From: Enchytraeus crypticus
Taxonomy: Eukaryota > Annelida > Clitellata > Enchytraeida > Enchytraeidae
Direction: 5' to 3'
Assembly (NCBI GenBank): GCA_905160935.1
Contig: CAJHZI010000190.1
Span: 465,501-529,500 of the forward strand
Length of the DNA: 64,000 nt
Below are positions 22,996-32,162 of the stretch, one piece after another. Position numbers and translations under genes: made by a program. Below the pieces are notes generated by a model. The model saw nothing but the letters and a program-made list of their open reading frames with translations, was not told where the DNA came from and made no database searches. Each line of letters opens with the position of its first letter. Positions within the stretch are counted from its first letter, which is position 1.

Positions 22996-25900
22996 AGGGT
23001 GCAGTGATTGTAATAGTAAAAAAATTTTTTTTCTTTTTAATATGTAATAGCGGGGGAAAGTTTATGTATCAGAAGTACTGTGTGAAAATTTGAGTGAAAT
23101 TGGAATATGTCTTGAGGTTCCTCAACGAGGGTAAAGGAAGGGGGGGGGGGTCCGAACTGCGAATTTGAGTTTTTACAAAATTGCCATTTTCGGAGCATAT
23201 TTATAATATGAACACATCTCATAGTGAATATAAACATTGTTATTTTGAAATATACATTACTTGGAGATTACAAAAGTTACAGAATCAAAGCTGTGGAGTA
23301 AAATTTGGCTGAGCTGCAGTTCATCAAAATTCGTCAAAAATGAAAAAATGCAATAATTTGTGTGATATTATCGTTCTTGCATCGCATTCTTGATTGTTTA
23401 CAAAACATTATCTCCATGAAATTTATTTATATTTGTTTTTATAATATTTTTCCTAAAAAGTACTACCTATTAAAATCGATAATTTTAAAGTATTTGAAAC
23501 ATTTAGTTTACTGCTGTGTTTGGTAATCTTGGAGTTCTAGTGCCGTTAAAACCACTTCCATTCTTAAACATAGATTTTGTAATTGCATTACAGTTACTAC
23601 CAGAGCTAGGCATGCATTATGGTTAGGATTATGGCAAGGTTACACATTTGGCTCAGGCATTTAATTGTTTAATATAAAATTGTTTCTTGCTCATATGGTT
23701 TAGGCATAGATTAATAGGATGTCTCTAACCCCAAGCATAACACTGTTCCTAATCTTAACACTGACCTAAATCAAGGTTAAATTTGAGATGCTAATCTATT
23801 TAATACGATTTTTAACATTGACTCTTGTTTTTTAGAACAAACAGATTTCAAAATGACTGCTTTAATAAAAACTCGTAAGGCTGTTTGTTGTCCAGTGTTT
23901 GGCACCCCGAAACTGATGTCAGAAATCATTCTGCCCACATATGAAGACGTAATGAAACATTATTTATTTGTCAAACATGAACTGAAGCCTACAGCATCTG
24001 CCAGAGAACTTACTGTCTCAGAGATCTCTAAAAAGGTCGCATACGTCATTGAAGGACTATGGACAAAATCTTCTGTACCAGTAATTTCACATAAGAGGAT
24101 CTTACAGATGATTCGTTCGTATCATGATAAATACCAAAAAGTAAGATTACGAGCTTTCAAAAAGCGGCGAAAGAAAAACTGTTTGATATTTGCACTTGCA
24201 AGTGTGCAATTGTAACCAGCTGTAACTGTGACAAAACTTGCAGAGTTCCTTCAGCTGAGAGAGCTTTTCTTCAGGATCAGAGGACTCTGAGATTGATGTT
24301 CATCAGCAACGTTGATCAGCTGTCAACGAAGAAGCTTGCTCTGAAGTTGCAAAGGAGAGAAAGGAGAGATAGAGCAGAAATTCGCACAAAGACGCTTTCA
24401 TTTTCAGTCGCCAGTGTCAAAAGCCATAATGGTATTGAACCTGAACTTGAAATTGATCAACATGACAATAGCAGTGTCATATCTGATTTCATTGATCCTG
24501 ACAGCTCACAGACTGGGTCTGACACAACTACTGCTCAAAGCAACATTAACCATAATCTAAAAACTATTGAGAATAAATCTAATGTTTCAGTGTCACGTCG
24601 CCGATTCCCAGCATTAGCGAGAGCCTGTGACTGGTACGGTGTCTCTGATCGCTCTGCCGCTGCAATAGCGAGTGCAGTGCTTGAGGATTTTGGTGTCGTG
24701 ACTCACAGTGATTCATCAAATGTTATTGACCCAAGCAAGATACGACGTGAAAGGAAAAGAAAGTGCAGAGCAATGGAACCTTCGTATGACGGTACAATAG
24801 TTCGTGGGATTAGTTTTGATGGGCATAAGGACAAAACCCTTAAAAATTGTAAAGATGGGTCTAAGTTTTATCGCCAAACTAGTACAGAAGAGCACATTTC
24901 GTTAATCCAAGAACCGGATTCTTTATACCTTGGGCATCTCTCTCCAACTAGATCATCAGCTAAGGAAATCAAAGATTCTATTGCGAATTTCATTGCTACA
25001 AGGGATATTAACATTGACAAACTTATTTCTATCGGTTGTGATGGAACATTAGTAAACACTGGTCGCAAAGGTGGTGTGATACGGCTCCTTGAAATAGAAT
25101 ATAACAAACCTCTGCAGTGGCTTGTTTGCCTTCTACACGCTAACGAACTGCCTTTACGACATCTCCTACAACACTTAAATGGATCAACATCGGGTCCACG
25201 AGCCTTTTCTGGTCCGATTGGAAAAGCTCTAGCTAACTGTGTCACATTGCCAGTTGTTTTGTTTGACAAAATTGATGCTGATCTGCCAGTTGTTGTTTTA
25301 AAGGATCTAAGCAATGATCAAAAATATTTATGGCAAATGTGTGAAGCAATATCGAAAGGCGAATGTTCGTCAGCTTTGTCAAAGAGAAATCCAGGGGCCC
25401 TAAATCATTCTCGATGGATAACAACAGCAAATCGTCTGCTGCGTTTGTACGTGGCAAGTCAGGAACCATCGACAAATCTGAAACATATAGTAACCTACAT
25501 CATACGAGTATATTCTCCGGTTTGGTTTTCTATCAAGATGAATGCCTCATGTAAGGATGGTGCTAAGCACTTGTTTCACGCAATTCAACTGTCACGCTAT
25601 CTATCTAAAGAGTTGAGTGATGTAATTGATCCAGTGCTGCACCGTAATGGTTATTTTGGACATCCTGAGAATTTACTGCTGACAATGATTACCGATGAAC
25701 GTCCACATATTCGTGAATTAGGATTGAGTCGAATACTAAAAGCGCGAAAAGAGAAGCAAACTGCTCTACGAGAGTTTGTTGTTCCAAAGCTGAACTTTGA
25801 TGCTAAAGAATATTTTTAACTTATTGATTGGCAAGACACCGAAATAACTGAGCCACCACTGACAGCCGATGTATCAGAGAATGATATCATATCATTTGTA

Positions 25901-26680
25901 AAAAGTGGTGGACAATCTACGATTGAGTTTCAGAGGTTCCCGTGTCACACTCAAGCAGTTGAATGCTGCGTGAAAATTGTAACGGAAGCATCATTGGCTG
26001 TTTGCGGAGAAGTATCCCGTGATGGATTTATTCGCTCACGTTTGGAGGGGCGCCTTTTAATGCCAGTGTTTAATACCAAATCTGATTATCGTGTAACCTG
26101 ACTGGTTTAATCATCGCTTTCTGAGAAAGTGAAAGTGTGGCAGTAATATTTGTAATATTTGAAGTATTAAAACTGTTTTGTTTATTGTAACAAATTCTTA
26201 ATTTGGAACTTTGTGATAATAGTTTTTGAAATTGGTAGTTTTGCTTAGAAATATAATTGCAATTGTAAAAAAAATAATGATATTTCAGCTCTTGGTCAAC
26301 AACTGAATAAAATTGTGATTTGCTTATCTTTTACGATTTTGAGGTGCTGCAGCTCAGCCAGTTTTTACTCCACTGCTTTGGTGTTGCAACTTTTAAAAAC
26401 TCCAAGTAACACATATTGCAAAATGACAATGTTTATTTTTACTATCAGATGTGTTCCTATTATAAATTTACTTTGAAAATGGCCAATATTGTAAAAACTC
26501 ATATTCGCAGTTCAGACCCCCCCTTCATTTGACCTCGTTGAGGAACCTCAAGACCTATTCCAATACCACTCAAATTTTAACACGCCACTTCTGATATATA
26601 AAGGCAACTTTCCTCGCTATTACCTGTTAAAATTTGAAAAAAAAAATTTTCACTGCACCCTAATATATATATTATATACA

Positions 26681-26737
<57 letters not shown>

Positions 26738-29700
26738 TATTAGTAATACGTAACTTATGAACAATCCAGAGTTTCTAGACCGGTTTTTATTATGTGATTT
26801 CTTATTGATTTGATAAAATATTTCCCGTTCACTTACTTCCGTAGGCTGGTTGAGAACGCCAATGTTGTATCCGAACACAAATGACGTGGACATGAGAATA
26901 ACAAAGCTGTGGAAAAGGAGATTCCTGTTGACTCCCTGAAATAACAGCAGAAAGTAAAAAAAAAAAAAAAAGCAGAGAGTAAATCAGCAATATAGATAAC
27001 AGCAGGATAAAAGGAGTATATAATGAGGACAGAAAAACAATGCCGTTTATCTGCTAATTCCAGTATAACCACAATCTGCTCATCGATTGTATTGGGTCCC
27101 AAATAGTGCTCGAGTTATCATTGACTACAGAGGCACTCCACTTGCGTGTTGTAGTAGTTACAATGTAAAAGCTCTTATTATAATACTGTATTGCTTGGTA
27201 GTTGAGTTGATAACATGCTTGTCCGATAAGTAAGAGGTTACAAAATCGAAACAGTGCCATACCGTCTCTAACTGCACACTGTTGTAAAAAAGGAGACGTT
27301 AAACTTCGCTTTAAAGCATTCATTTCAAACACTCCAGACTAAAAAGCTAGAATAACTAATGTTAACGTCAGTTTCCCCACTCGAAAGGGATGTCAGTGAC
27401 GGGCGAGCCCAGGATTTGAACGCCGCACATACTGATCCATAGTACTGGTCCGTGACCAGACTACTTGCAGATTAAGAAATTGCTATGGAATAACCAGATT
27501 GCTTACCCCTGCCAACTCAATTTTGAGATCCTCATGATATTCTGCTCTAGTTGCAGTTCTTGACTTGATGCTCTTTCCACTCGGCGTACGAGATCTCACT
27601 GACCTCTTGTCACTTTCTGCAACAAAATCGTCATCAACAACTTCATTATCATCATCATCTTCCATTGAATTCCAATTTAAGTAGGTTCGGGATATGAATA
27701 GATCTTTTAAAGTTTTCCATCCATTTTAAAAGCGACAAATGTAATTTCAGATGTTGGTTTGGATCTTAGTGTTTTACCGCCTTAAAATTATAATCAGAAG
27801 AAAAATAACAGATAATCAGAAGCAGAAGATCCTTATATCCATTATAGAGCATAGTTCATAGAAAATTCCATTTTTAAGCTACTCGCAGATCAATTAAGTT
27901 GATATGAGAGAGTCACATCAGCGGCGAGTGGACGGAAGCTTCGATTACCTTTCTCTTAGTGCACTGCCTACTGGCAGGGCCATGGTACATAACGCCTCCA
28001 CTCTTCTCTGTCTTCCGCCTTCCTCTTCATTTCCCCATATGAGTGGGTCTTTAAATCATCTAACATACCTAATCTTGGCCTGCCCCTGCCTCTTTTCCCT
28101 TCCATTCTACCTTCTATGACCTCTTTTAATAGACCTTCCCCCCTTAGAATGTGTACTATCCAACTCTTCTTCCTATTTCTTAATACATTTATCAACTGTC
28201 TATCTGTGCCAACTCTCTCTAGAACTTCCTCATGTGTAGCTTTTTGAGTCCAACTAATCCTCTCCATTCTTCTCCAAATCCACATTTTCAATGCCTCCAG
28301 TTTCCTAATATCTTCCTTCCTTAAGGTCCACGTTTCACAACCATACAATAGCGTGGTTCAAACGAAAGTTTTCAATATCTTTATCTTTGTATCTTTCTTC
28401 AGACTTTTTGTTAATAGTTCTTTTCTACTACCAAAGGCCGCTTTTGCTTGTGCAATCCTACTGCATATTTCTGTCTCTCATTTCCCGTCATCGGTTATAG
28501 TATGACCCAAATATTTGAAACTCCTTACCTGTTCCAATTTTGTACCATTTATTGTGATATTAACTTAAACTTTATTTTTGAACACTCTCATAACCTTGGT
28601 CTTTTTTATATTAATCGTCATGCCATATCTCAAAGCCGTATCATTTAGCCTATCCATTATCTTCTGCAATCCAATCTCGCTGCCGGCTACCATTCATTGG
28701 TCATCAAATTCCCTCCTACTTTTATTTCTTCTTCCAAGTCTTCCATGGCTCCATCCATCATTGCCTCAGCGTAAATGTTAAACAGCAGCGGCGAAATGCT
28801 ACAACCTTGGTCTTACTCCACTGTTTGCCTTCTTCTGAGTTCTTGTTGGATTTGATTACTGCTCTTTGATGTACAAGTTCAAAATTAGTCTTCTATCTCT
28901 CCAGTCAATCCTATTCTTTTTAAGATATCATCATCGTTATCTAATCATCCTGTCAAAGGCCTTCTCGAAGTTACAAAGCATACAAAGCGTCATTTCCATA
29001 TTCTAAGCTTCTTTCGCAAAGAACCCGCAATACCCCTATTGCTTCTCTTGTGCCGCATCCTTTCCTAAAACCAAATTGTGTCTTGCCCAGTATCATCTCT
29101 GCTTTCAGCTGAATGCGATTATTTACTATCTTTAATAAGATCTTCAATGCATGAGGTATTAAACTGATTGCTTTTTAATCCGAACACTCCACAGCATTGG
29201 CTTTTTTGGGAATTGGGATCATTACTGACTTGGTAAAGTCGTCTGGCAAAATACCCGTATTGTACACTTCCATACATAACTCCATTAACTTTTGAGTGTT
29301 TCTCCTTCCAACATTTTCAAGAATTCTTCTGGGATTTCATCTATTCCGGCTGCCTTCCCTTTCTTCATACTGTTAGTTGCAGAATAAATTTCCTCCTTCA
29401 TTAAATCGGGGCCCCTTTTATCGTCTTCTATGATATTTTCTTCTTCTATTTTAAAATCCTCTTGAACTGGTTTCCCAGCCTTATCATACAATTCCTCTAC
29501 ATATTCTCTCCATCTTTCTTTTACTTCTTCCAGCTCTGTCTTCAATTCCCCATCTTTACCCATTATACTAATGTTCTTTGCATCTCCTTTCTTTTTCTTA
29601 TCGGTTCTTGTTAATATCCTGACTTCCTGATATAATATATCGACCTCCTCTTCTATCATATTCTGCTAAATCATCACACTTTTACTCCACCAATGATCTT

Positions 29701-31441
29701 TCTTGATCCTTCTGTTTAAGCTTTTATATTTCTTTCGTCCATGACTGGTGTCAATACTTTTCTATTTCCTCCTTTCATCCATTTTGTCTAGCATCTCGCT
29801 TGTGATCCAAGGTTTTTTTTAGCTGTATTTGCTTTAAGAAAGCCACAGACTTCTTTTGCACCTATTTTAATAGCTTCCTTTAGCTGACACCATCTTTCAT
29901 TTACCCCTGTTCTTTCGTAGTCCTTCATTTCCTTAACTTTTTTTCCACTGCTTCCTGAAACTGACTTCTTTTCTCTTTCAATCCGTTCAAATTCCCATCT
30001 CGTATGTTTTTTCGTAAGTATTTCGTCAACTGAAGCCATACTTTTGCATTACTAGATTGTGGTCTGGATTAATATAGGCTCTGGATAAACCCTTGGATTT
30101 TACCACTATTCGGTACCGTTGTTTTATCAGAATATAATCTATCTGGTATCTGCCCTCGTTACGGTGCTCCTGGGTTCTTCAATGTGTACGCGTTCTTCGC
30201 ATGGATGAACCAAGGTTGGACACCATAGTCTCATTCATGGCAAAAGTCAACCAATTTCTGTCCTCTTATTTTTTTTTCTTTTTTTAATAGACACAGATTC
30301 CCCAACTCTTTCCATCTAGTCCTTTCACCACCACCGCGTTCCAATCCCCCATAACTATCACTTGATCTGTGGCTTTTTCTCCTTTAATCATTCCTTCTAC
30401 TTTTTCGTACATCGCTTCAATTTCCTCATTCTCTGAGGCTGATGTAGGCATGTAGATTTGGATAAACACCAAATCTACTGGATCTGCTTTGATCCGCACT
30501 AACATCAGTCTGTAACTGCACTGAAGAACCTTTGTTACTCGTTCACTTAAATTTCTATCCAATATTATTGCCACACCCTTCTCCCTTTTATCTCCTCGGA
30601 GTATATAACCCTGTACCCATCACTTATAAAATCTCCAGTTCCCAACCACCTTACTTCACTCATCCCTAGGACATTTATTTTCCCTTTCTCCATTTCCCTC
30701 TTTACATTTTCTAACTTTCCCCTGCTCCCATAGTTCTCACATTCCATGTGCCCACACTTATCCTTTTGGGGTGCATGGAATGTCATCCTGGTATATCTGT
30801 GGGGCACCCAAGGTGCCGTCTGGCCGTGAGATTCTTACCATCCCCTCCCCATTTAAGGGGTGCACGGGACTGGGGGCGTTCATTTTTGTCGTGATATACC
30901 ATTATTTTCTTAGGGATATGCTTTTTGACGAGGTGGGCCCCCTATGCCTTCCTCAGCTTTGACTGACATTTACCGGGCAGGGGGCGTCAATCCCTGAGAA
31001 AACTATCCTGTTTACCCGTTAATTATTAATTAATTAATTATTAAACAATAAATATTTAATAAATCAGTATTTGATAGATTCCTTTAAGAATTGACAGACT
31101 GACTGAAAATAATAAAAAGAGGATTGCAGGGGAAAACAGAGGCAGACGAAGATATGGGATATTGGATGATTTATAAAAAATTCTTTTTCATATGGTGAAA
31201 AGAAAAGCTGATGATAGAACTGGTTGGAAGAGTTCTATGCCAAGGACCTGACGTTAGGCAGTGCACTAGAAGAAGACAGACTGACTGATTCATTGACTGA
31301 ATGATGGATTGACTGATAATTACCAGCATCAGCAAAAGAGGCTCGTTCTCGTAGTTCTATATCACCACCGAGATGCTGAGATCCATACAGTGAGCCTGAT
31401 CTATAGAGATGCTTCCTCGCGTCGCCCACTGACTGCCGCTT
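14734..31441 (-). CDS. Facilitative sugar transporter (GLUT/SLC2A family), gene span
   Basis: Thirteen exons with matching phases (listed separately) join into 651 codons plus TAA; the start codon exon is not securely located. The product is a 12-helix major facilitator that moves hexoses down their gradient across the plasma membrane. Family marks in order: helix 1 GYNIGVLNQPTE; a large outer loop with sequons NLS, NSS and NET; ADRVGRR after helix 2; GRFLTGIQCG; SPRYL after helix 6; QQLSGINA in helix 7; DKAGRRP between helices 8 and 9; GPIP in helix 10; VPETKGKTFEEIA after helix 12. The big first outer loop is class-I-like (GLUT1-4). Odd points: the tryptophan after GPGPIP of GLUT1 (W388) is Met here, the cytosolic N-terminus is long (about 76 residues before helix 1) and the tail is acidic (73 residues). 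The substrate is not known. Confidence 0.93.
14956..15776 (-). repeat. GLUT intron with LINE-B fragment
   Basis: About 15410-15720 on the minus strand is the 3' end of LINE-B: tail TTTAAGGGAAGATGATGATG preceded by CGACCCTGGTTAAACTGGGA, an ATGGTGTGGGACAGGGAGAA segment and sequence encoding the C-terminal part after the reverse transcriptase. The rest of the intron is AT-rich without features. Confidence 0.75.
15777..15920 (-). CDS. GLUT exon 12 (helices 11-12)
   Basis: 48 codons, phase 0 at both ends. Contains FTFLIFFFLMIGFALFVYFF (helix 12) and the signature VPETKGKTFEEIASHF that follows it in all GLUTs. Confidence 0.95.
16122..16249 (-). CDS. GLUT exon 11 (helix 10 to 11)
   Basis: Phase 1 in, phase 0 out. 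Encodes GPIPMMIGGEMFRQGPRPLA and AMSLAGLTNWLFTAIIATCF. The position of GLUT1 W388 holds Met; class II transporters such as GLUT5 also lack this Trp. Donor is CAG|GTCTGA. Confidence 0.95.
16533..16600 (-). repeat. LINE-A 3' terminal fragment in GLUT intron
   Basis: CTCAGCGCACTGCCTAACGG then CAGGTCAATACCATATAATA matches the LINE-A end in reverse. The surrounding intron (16250-16912) is otherwise AT-rich with some internal near-repeats of TTTTAGATCGGAATA. Confidence 0.55.
16913..17090 (-). CDS. GLUT exon 10 (helices 8-10)
   Basis: Phase 0 in, phase 1 out. VPVMDKAGRRPLLLYPM has the conserved (D/E)xxGRR loop between helices 8 and 9, followed by two hydrophobic stretches ending CFAVGLG. Confidence 0.95.
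17091..17848. other. GLUT intron, nothing recognised
   Basis: AT-rich intron without recognisable repeat or RNA gene. Confidence 0.5.
17849..17959 (-). CDS. GLUT exon 9 (helix 7-8)
   Basis: 37 codons, phase 0 at both ends: IFFYSTDIYKGAGVQPVYIE then a hydrophobic helix. Directly continues QQLSGINA of exon 8, as in all GLUTs. Confidence 0.95.
18131..18212 (-). repeat. SINE S1b tail in GLUT intron
   Basis: Minus strand: CGCTCGCCCGTTACTGATAT, TTCCGAGTGAGGAAACTGAC, ending AGCTTTACCAGCTTTACTCA. Confidence 0.65.
18520..18836. repeat. ~30-bp tandem repeat, about 10 units
   Basis: CTGATCATAAATACTGATCA plus TAACAGTCTA repeated with few changes; several TGATCA palindromes per unit. It ends about 20 bp from the donor site of GLUT exon 8. 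Confidence 0.93.
18858..19066 (-). CDS. GLUT exon 8 (central loop and helix 7)
   Basis: Phase 1 in, phase 0 out. Carries the large cytosolic loop between helices 6 and 7 (RRTSDVLADLEEMETELSEQ and onward) and helix 7 ending QQLSGINA. The QLS triplet is the one linked to glucose preference in class I GLUTs. Confidence 0.95.
19122..19347. repeat. Direct duplication in GLUT intron
   Basis: TTTATTTGTGCATCACAGCA and CAGATTATACAAACAATAG occur twice, about 175 bp apart, with small differences. Confidence 0.8.
19699..19747 (-). repeat. SINE S1a 3' fragment
   Basis: TAACGTCCATAGCCTCATAC then AAGGATGATGTCAGGGACGT: S1a tail in reverse inside a GLUT intron. Confidence 0.55.
19840..19977 (-). CDS. GLUT exon 7 (helix 6 and SPRYL motif)
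   Basis: Phase 1 at both ends. TATAWPYLLLNAVPCTICLF then MLPFLPDSPRYLMIIKHN; the PxSPRYL motif follows helix 6 in all GLUTs. Donor AAAAT|GTTAGT. Confidence 0.95.
19985..20330. repeat. ~60-bp tandem repeat with AATC words
   Basis: Repeats of CAATCAATCAATCAGTGAAT, AGATTGATATATCAATCTCT and ATCAATTACTCAA, about 5 units. It happens to stay open in one frame, but the translation is only the repeat. Confidence 0.88.
20331..20748. other. GLUT intron, nothing recognised
   Basis: AT-rich, unstructured remainder of the intron between exons 6 and 7. Confidence 0.5.
20749..20889 (-). CDS. GLUT exon 6 (helices 4-5)
   Basis: Phase 1 at both ends. GFATQLGPMYLLEICPYNLK then GAFGTANQLFITIGIF; matches the (V/G)PMY..E..P..LRGA..T..QL pattern of GLUT helix 4, loop and helix 5. 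Confidence 0.95.
   Translation of the reverse strand, partial: VLPHSWVPCICWKSVHIISKEPLARPINSLLPLEYFSLLFLAYQTF
20890..21530. other. GLUT intron, nothing recognised
   Basis: AT-rich with a TTA/TGC-rich low-complexity patch at about 21465-21530 next to the exon 5 donor. Confidence 0.5.
21531..21655 (-). CDS. GLUT exon 5 (helix 3 to 4)
   Basis: Phase 2 in (AG|G gives Arg), phase 1 out. KRACLFTVIPGFLGAFVSAS then APECLMIGRFLTGIQCG, the GR(F/L)xxG motif of helix 4. Confidence 0.95.
21930..22000 (+). repeat. LINE-A 3' terminal fragment
   Basis: GACGAGTGGAGGCGTTATAT then ACCAAGGACCTGCCAGTACG, CAGTGAACTGAGA. Only the last ~70 bp of the element is present. Confidence 0.6.
22362..22594 (-). CDS. GLUT exon 4 (outer loop and helix 2)
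   Basis: Phase 0 in, phase 2 out. LIKAFYGTTYAHRG matches the start of the large outer loop of class I GLUTs. Three sequons (NLS, NSS, NET) follow, then helix 2 with GGMIGAYTAGFLADRVGR. Confidence 0.95.
22640..22710 (-). repeat. SINE S1a 3' end with ATA tail
   Basis: (AAT)n tract followed by TTTAACATCAGTTTCCTCAT, then ACAAGGACGATGTCAGGGAC. Lies within the GLUT intron. Confidence 0.65.
22918..22995. repeat. (TA)n tract, left flank of DNA transposon
   Basis: Nearly pure TA repeats that end exactly where the transposon's inverted repeat begins; the matching right-hand tract starts at 26662. Confidence 0.93.
22996..26661 (+). mobile_element. DNA transposon with ~350-bp inverted repeats, superfamily not assigned
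   Basis: A 3666-bp element inside the GLUT intron. Left end AGGGTGCAGTGATTG, right end TTTTCACTGCACCCT. The inverted repeats extend about 350 bp inward (22996 to ~23350 and ~26305 to 26661) and include matching landmarks TCTTGAGGTTCCTCAACGAG, GAACTGCGAAT and GGCTGAGCTGCAG, with clear divergence between arms. Both sides are (TA)n, so the target duplication cannot be read. Inside is one transposase gene on the + strand (23853-26101), broken by one frame change and one in-frame stop. The coding strand is opposite to GLUT transcription. The long inverted repeats plus a D...D RNase-H-like core suggest a cut-and-paste transposon; I could not match it with confidence to hAT, P, KDZ, Kolobok, Sola or others. 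Confidence 0.85.
23853..26101 (+). pseudogene. Transposase gene of the unassigned DNA transposon, broken
   Basis: N-terminal part 23853-24215 (120 codons) reads MTALIKTRKAVCCPVFGTPK and onward. Near 24170 the frame changes; the next frame reads KLFDICTCKCAIVTSCNCDK, a Cys-rich, possibly zinc-binding segment, and runs into the long open frame 24293-25819. In that 508-residue part: VSDRSAAAIASAVL (117-130), IRRERKRK (150-157), GISFDGHKD with a candidate first catalytic Asp (D176), SIGCDGTLVNTG with a candidate second Asp (D250), LLHANELPLRHLLQHLNG (280-297), GPIGKAL (307-313) and NHSRWITTANRLLRLYV (371-387). A third acidic residue is not certain. One TAA at 25817-25819 is followed by 94 more in-frame codons with PCHTQAVE and RDGFIRSRL. 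I infer an RNase-H-like transposase; the function is not shown. Confidence 0.7.
26662..26735. repeat. (TA)n tract, right flank of DNA transposon
   Basis: TA repeats directly after the right inverted repeat. Confidence 0.92.
26837..26935 (-). CDS. GLUT exon 3 (helix 1)
   Basis: 33 codons, phase 0 at both ends. NRNLLFHSFVILMSTSFVFG then YNIGVLNQPTE: helix 1 with the FGYNxGVxNxP signature of GLUTs. Donor GAA|GTAAGT. Confidence 0.95.
27230..27320 (+). repeat. SINE-like tail in GLUT intron
   Basis: A TACAAAATCGAAAC stretch that may be a decayed box B, then AAGGAGACGTTAAACTTCGC, as in S1-type tails. Confidence 0.4.
27352..27465 (-). repeat. SINE S1b copy
   Basis: Minus strand: GCGTTCAAATCCTGGGCTCG, CCCGTCACTGACATCCCTTT, CGAGTGGGGAAACTGACGTT. 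One of the best S1b copies; it ends about 40 bp from GLUT exon 2. Confidence 0.7.
27507..27616 (-). CDS. GLUT exon 2 (cytosolic N-terminal region)
   Basis: Phase 1 in (G|AA gives Glu), phase 0 out. ESDKRSVRSRTPSGKSIKSR then TATRAEYHEDLKIELAG: basic, Ser/Thr-rich, no membrane helix. RSVRS and RTPS look like possible kinase sites. Acceptor TTTGTTGCAG. Confidence 0.85.
27650..27722 (-). repeat. LINE-B/S2 3' tail fragment
   Basis: CATCATCATCTTCCATTGAA then TTCCAATTTAAGTAGGTTCG is the LINE-B end in reverse. It ends close to the acceptor of GLUT exon 2. Confidence 0.6.
27951..31018 (-). mobile_element. LINE-A, near full-length RTE-like retrotransposon, decayed
   Basis: Lies in the GLUT intron between exons 1 and 2, same strand as GLUT. 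From its 5' side: a GC-richer leader (about 30800-31018); an endonuclease domain (30807 down to about 30284: NVLGMSEVRWLGTGDF and VIVMGDWNAVV); a lysine/glutamate-rich linker (30039-29788 and 29659-29300) ending in the start of reverse transcriptase, KKGKAAGIDEIPEEFLKML; an eroded reverse transcriptase; and the C-terminal part 28348-27968 (YGCETWTLRKEDIRKLEAL and LRGEGLLKEVIEGRMEGK). The frame is broken several times. Compared with the copy at 61.44 kb, about 22 bases coding for the catalytic FADD box are missing near 28703, so it could not be active. Confidence 0.88.
31090..31275 (+). repeat. LINE-A 3' end fragment, diverged
   Basis: GGGGAAAACAGAGGCAGACG (the GKRGRGRPR region of the LINE), then GCCAAGGACCTGACGTTAGG and CAGTGCACTAGAAGAAG. 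Opposite orientation to the full copy next to it. Confidence 0.65.
31324..31441 (-). CDS. GLUT exon 1 as found (N-terminal region, start missing)
   Basis: Acceptor TTTGATTACAG; begins in phase 0 with KRQSVGDARKHLYRSGSLYG and ends GCTG|GTAATT in phase 1, joining exon 2. Hydrophilic, Ser/Arg-rich cytosolic N-terminus. There is no in-frame ATG, so at least one more exon lies at higher coordinates. It is placed by splice signals and frame continuity with exon 2, not by family homology, so it is less certain than the membrane exons. Confidence 0.65.
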
Positions 31442-32162
31442 CTGTAATCAAACAGAAATTGTTAACACAAAGAACGCTTTTTATTCAGGGTTGAAATTAA
31501 AATCTTATTTTTTCAAATCAGAGTTAAAGTGAAGTTAAAATCTTCTTATACATTCAAATCAGTGTTGAAATTAAAATCTTACATCTTCAAATCTGGGTTA
31601 AAATTAATATCTTCTTATATAATCAAATCAGGGTTAAAATCTTCTTATATATTTGTGTCAGGGCTGAAATTAAAATCCTACAGAATCAAGTAGATAGCAG
31701 CACGAAGAATGCAGGTTAGAAAATCACAATAATCAAGTTTAACAATTATCCACAATACATTGTTTCATTAACATATTGCGACATATGCGAAATTGCAAAT
31801 AGTTCATTCTAAAGTCTGATTTATTTAGTTACGAATCATACCTAAATAGAAAGAATGTCTGTAGGAGTAGACCTATAAGCTGGGCTTACTTGAGATAAGC
31901 AGTATGACATGTTTGCTATAGTCTAAGCGAGACTACAATGTAAATTTTTGACAAGCCTATAATTAAACAAGGAAGCAACATAAAAAGAAACAAGGAACAT
32001 TATTTGGCGGCCAGTACTACATAATTTAGACCACAGTTTTAGTTCACATCAGAAAGACAACTTCTATTTTCCTTCCGTTAAAGATTTATTGAAATAGTAT
32101 GATGCAATCATGCTCAGGCGCCTATTCCTTTCACACCATGGGATGTAGAGACAGACATACTC

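Noticed and set aside
24868-25475. Minus-strand open frames inside the transposon
   Set aside because: Antisense shadows of the transposase reading frame.
22996-26661. Assignment of the transposon to hAT or P
   Set aside because: RNase-H-like motifs alone are not enough, the ends do not show the usual hAT or P sequence, and the target duplication is hidden by (TA)n.
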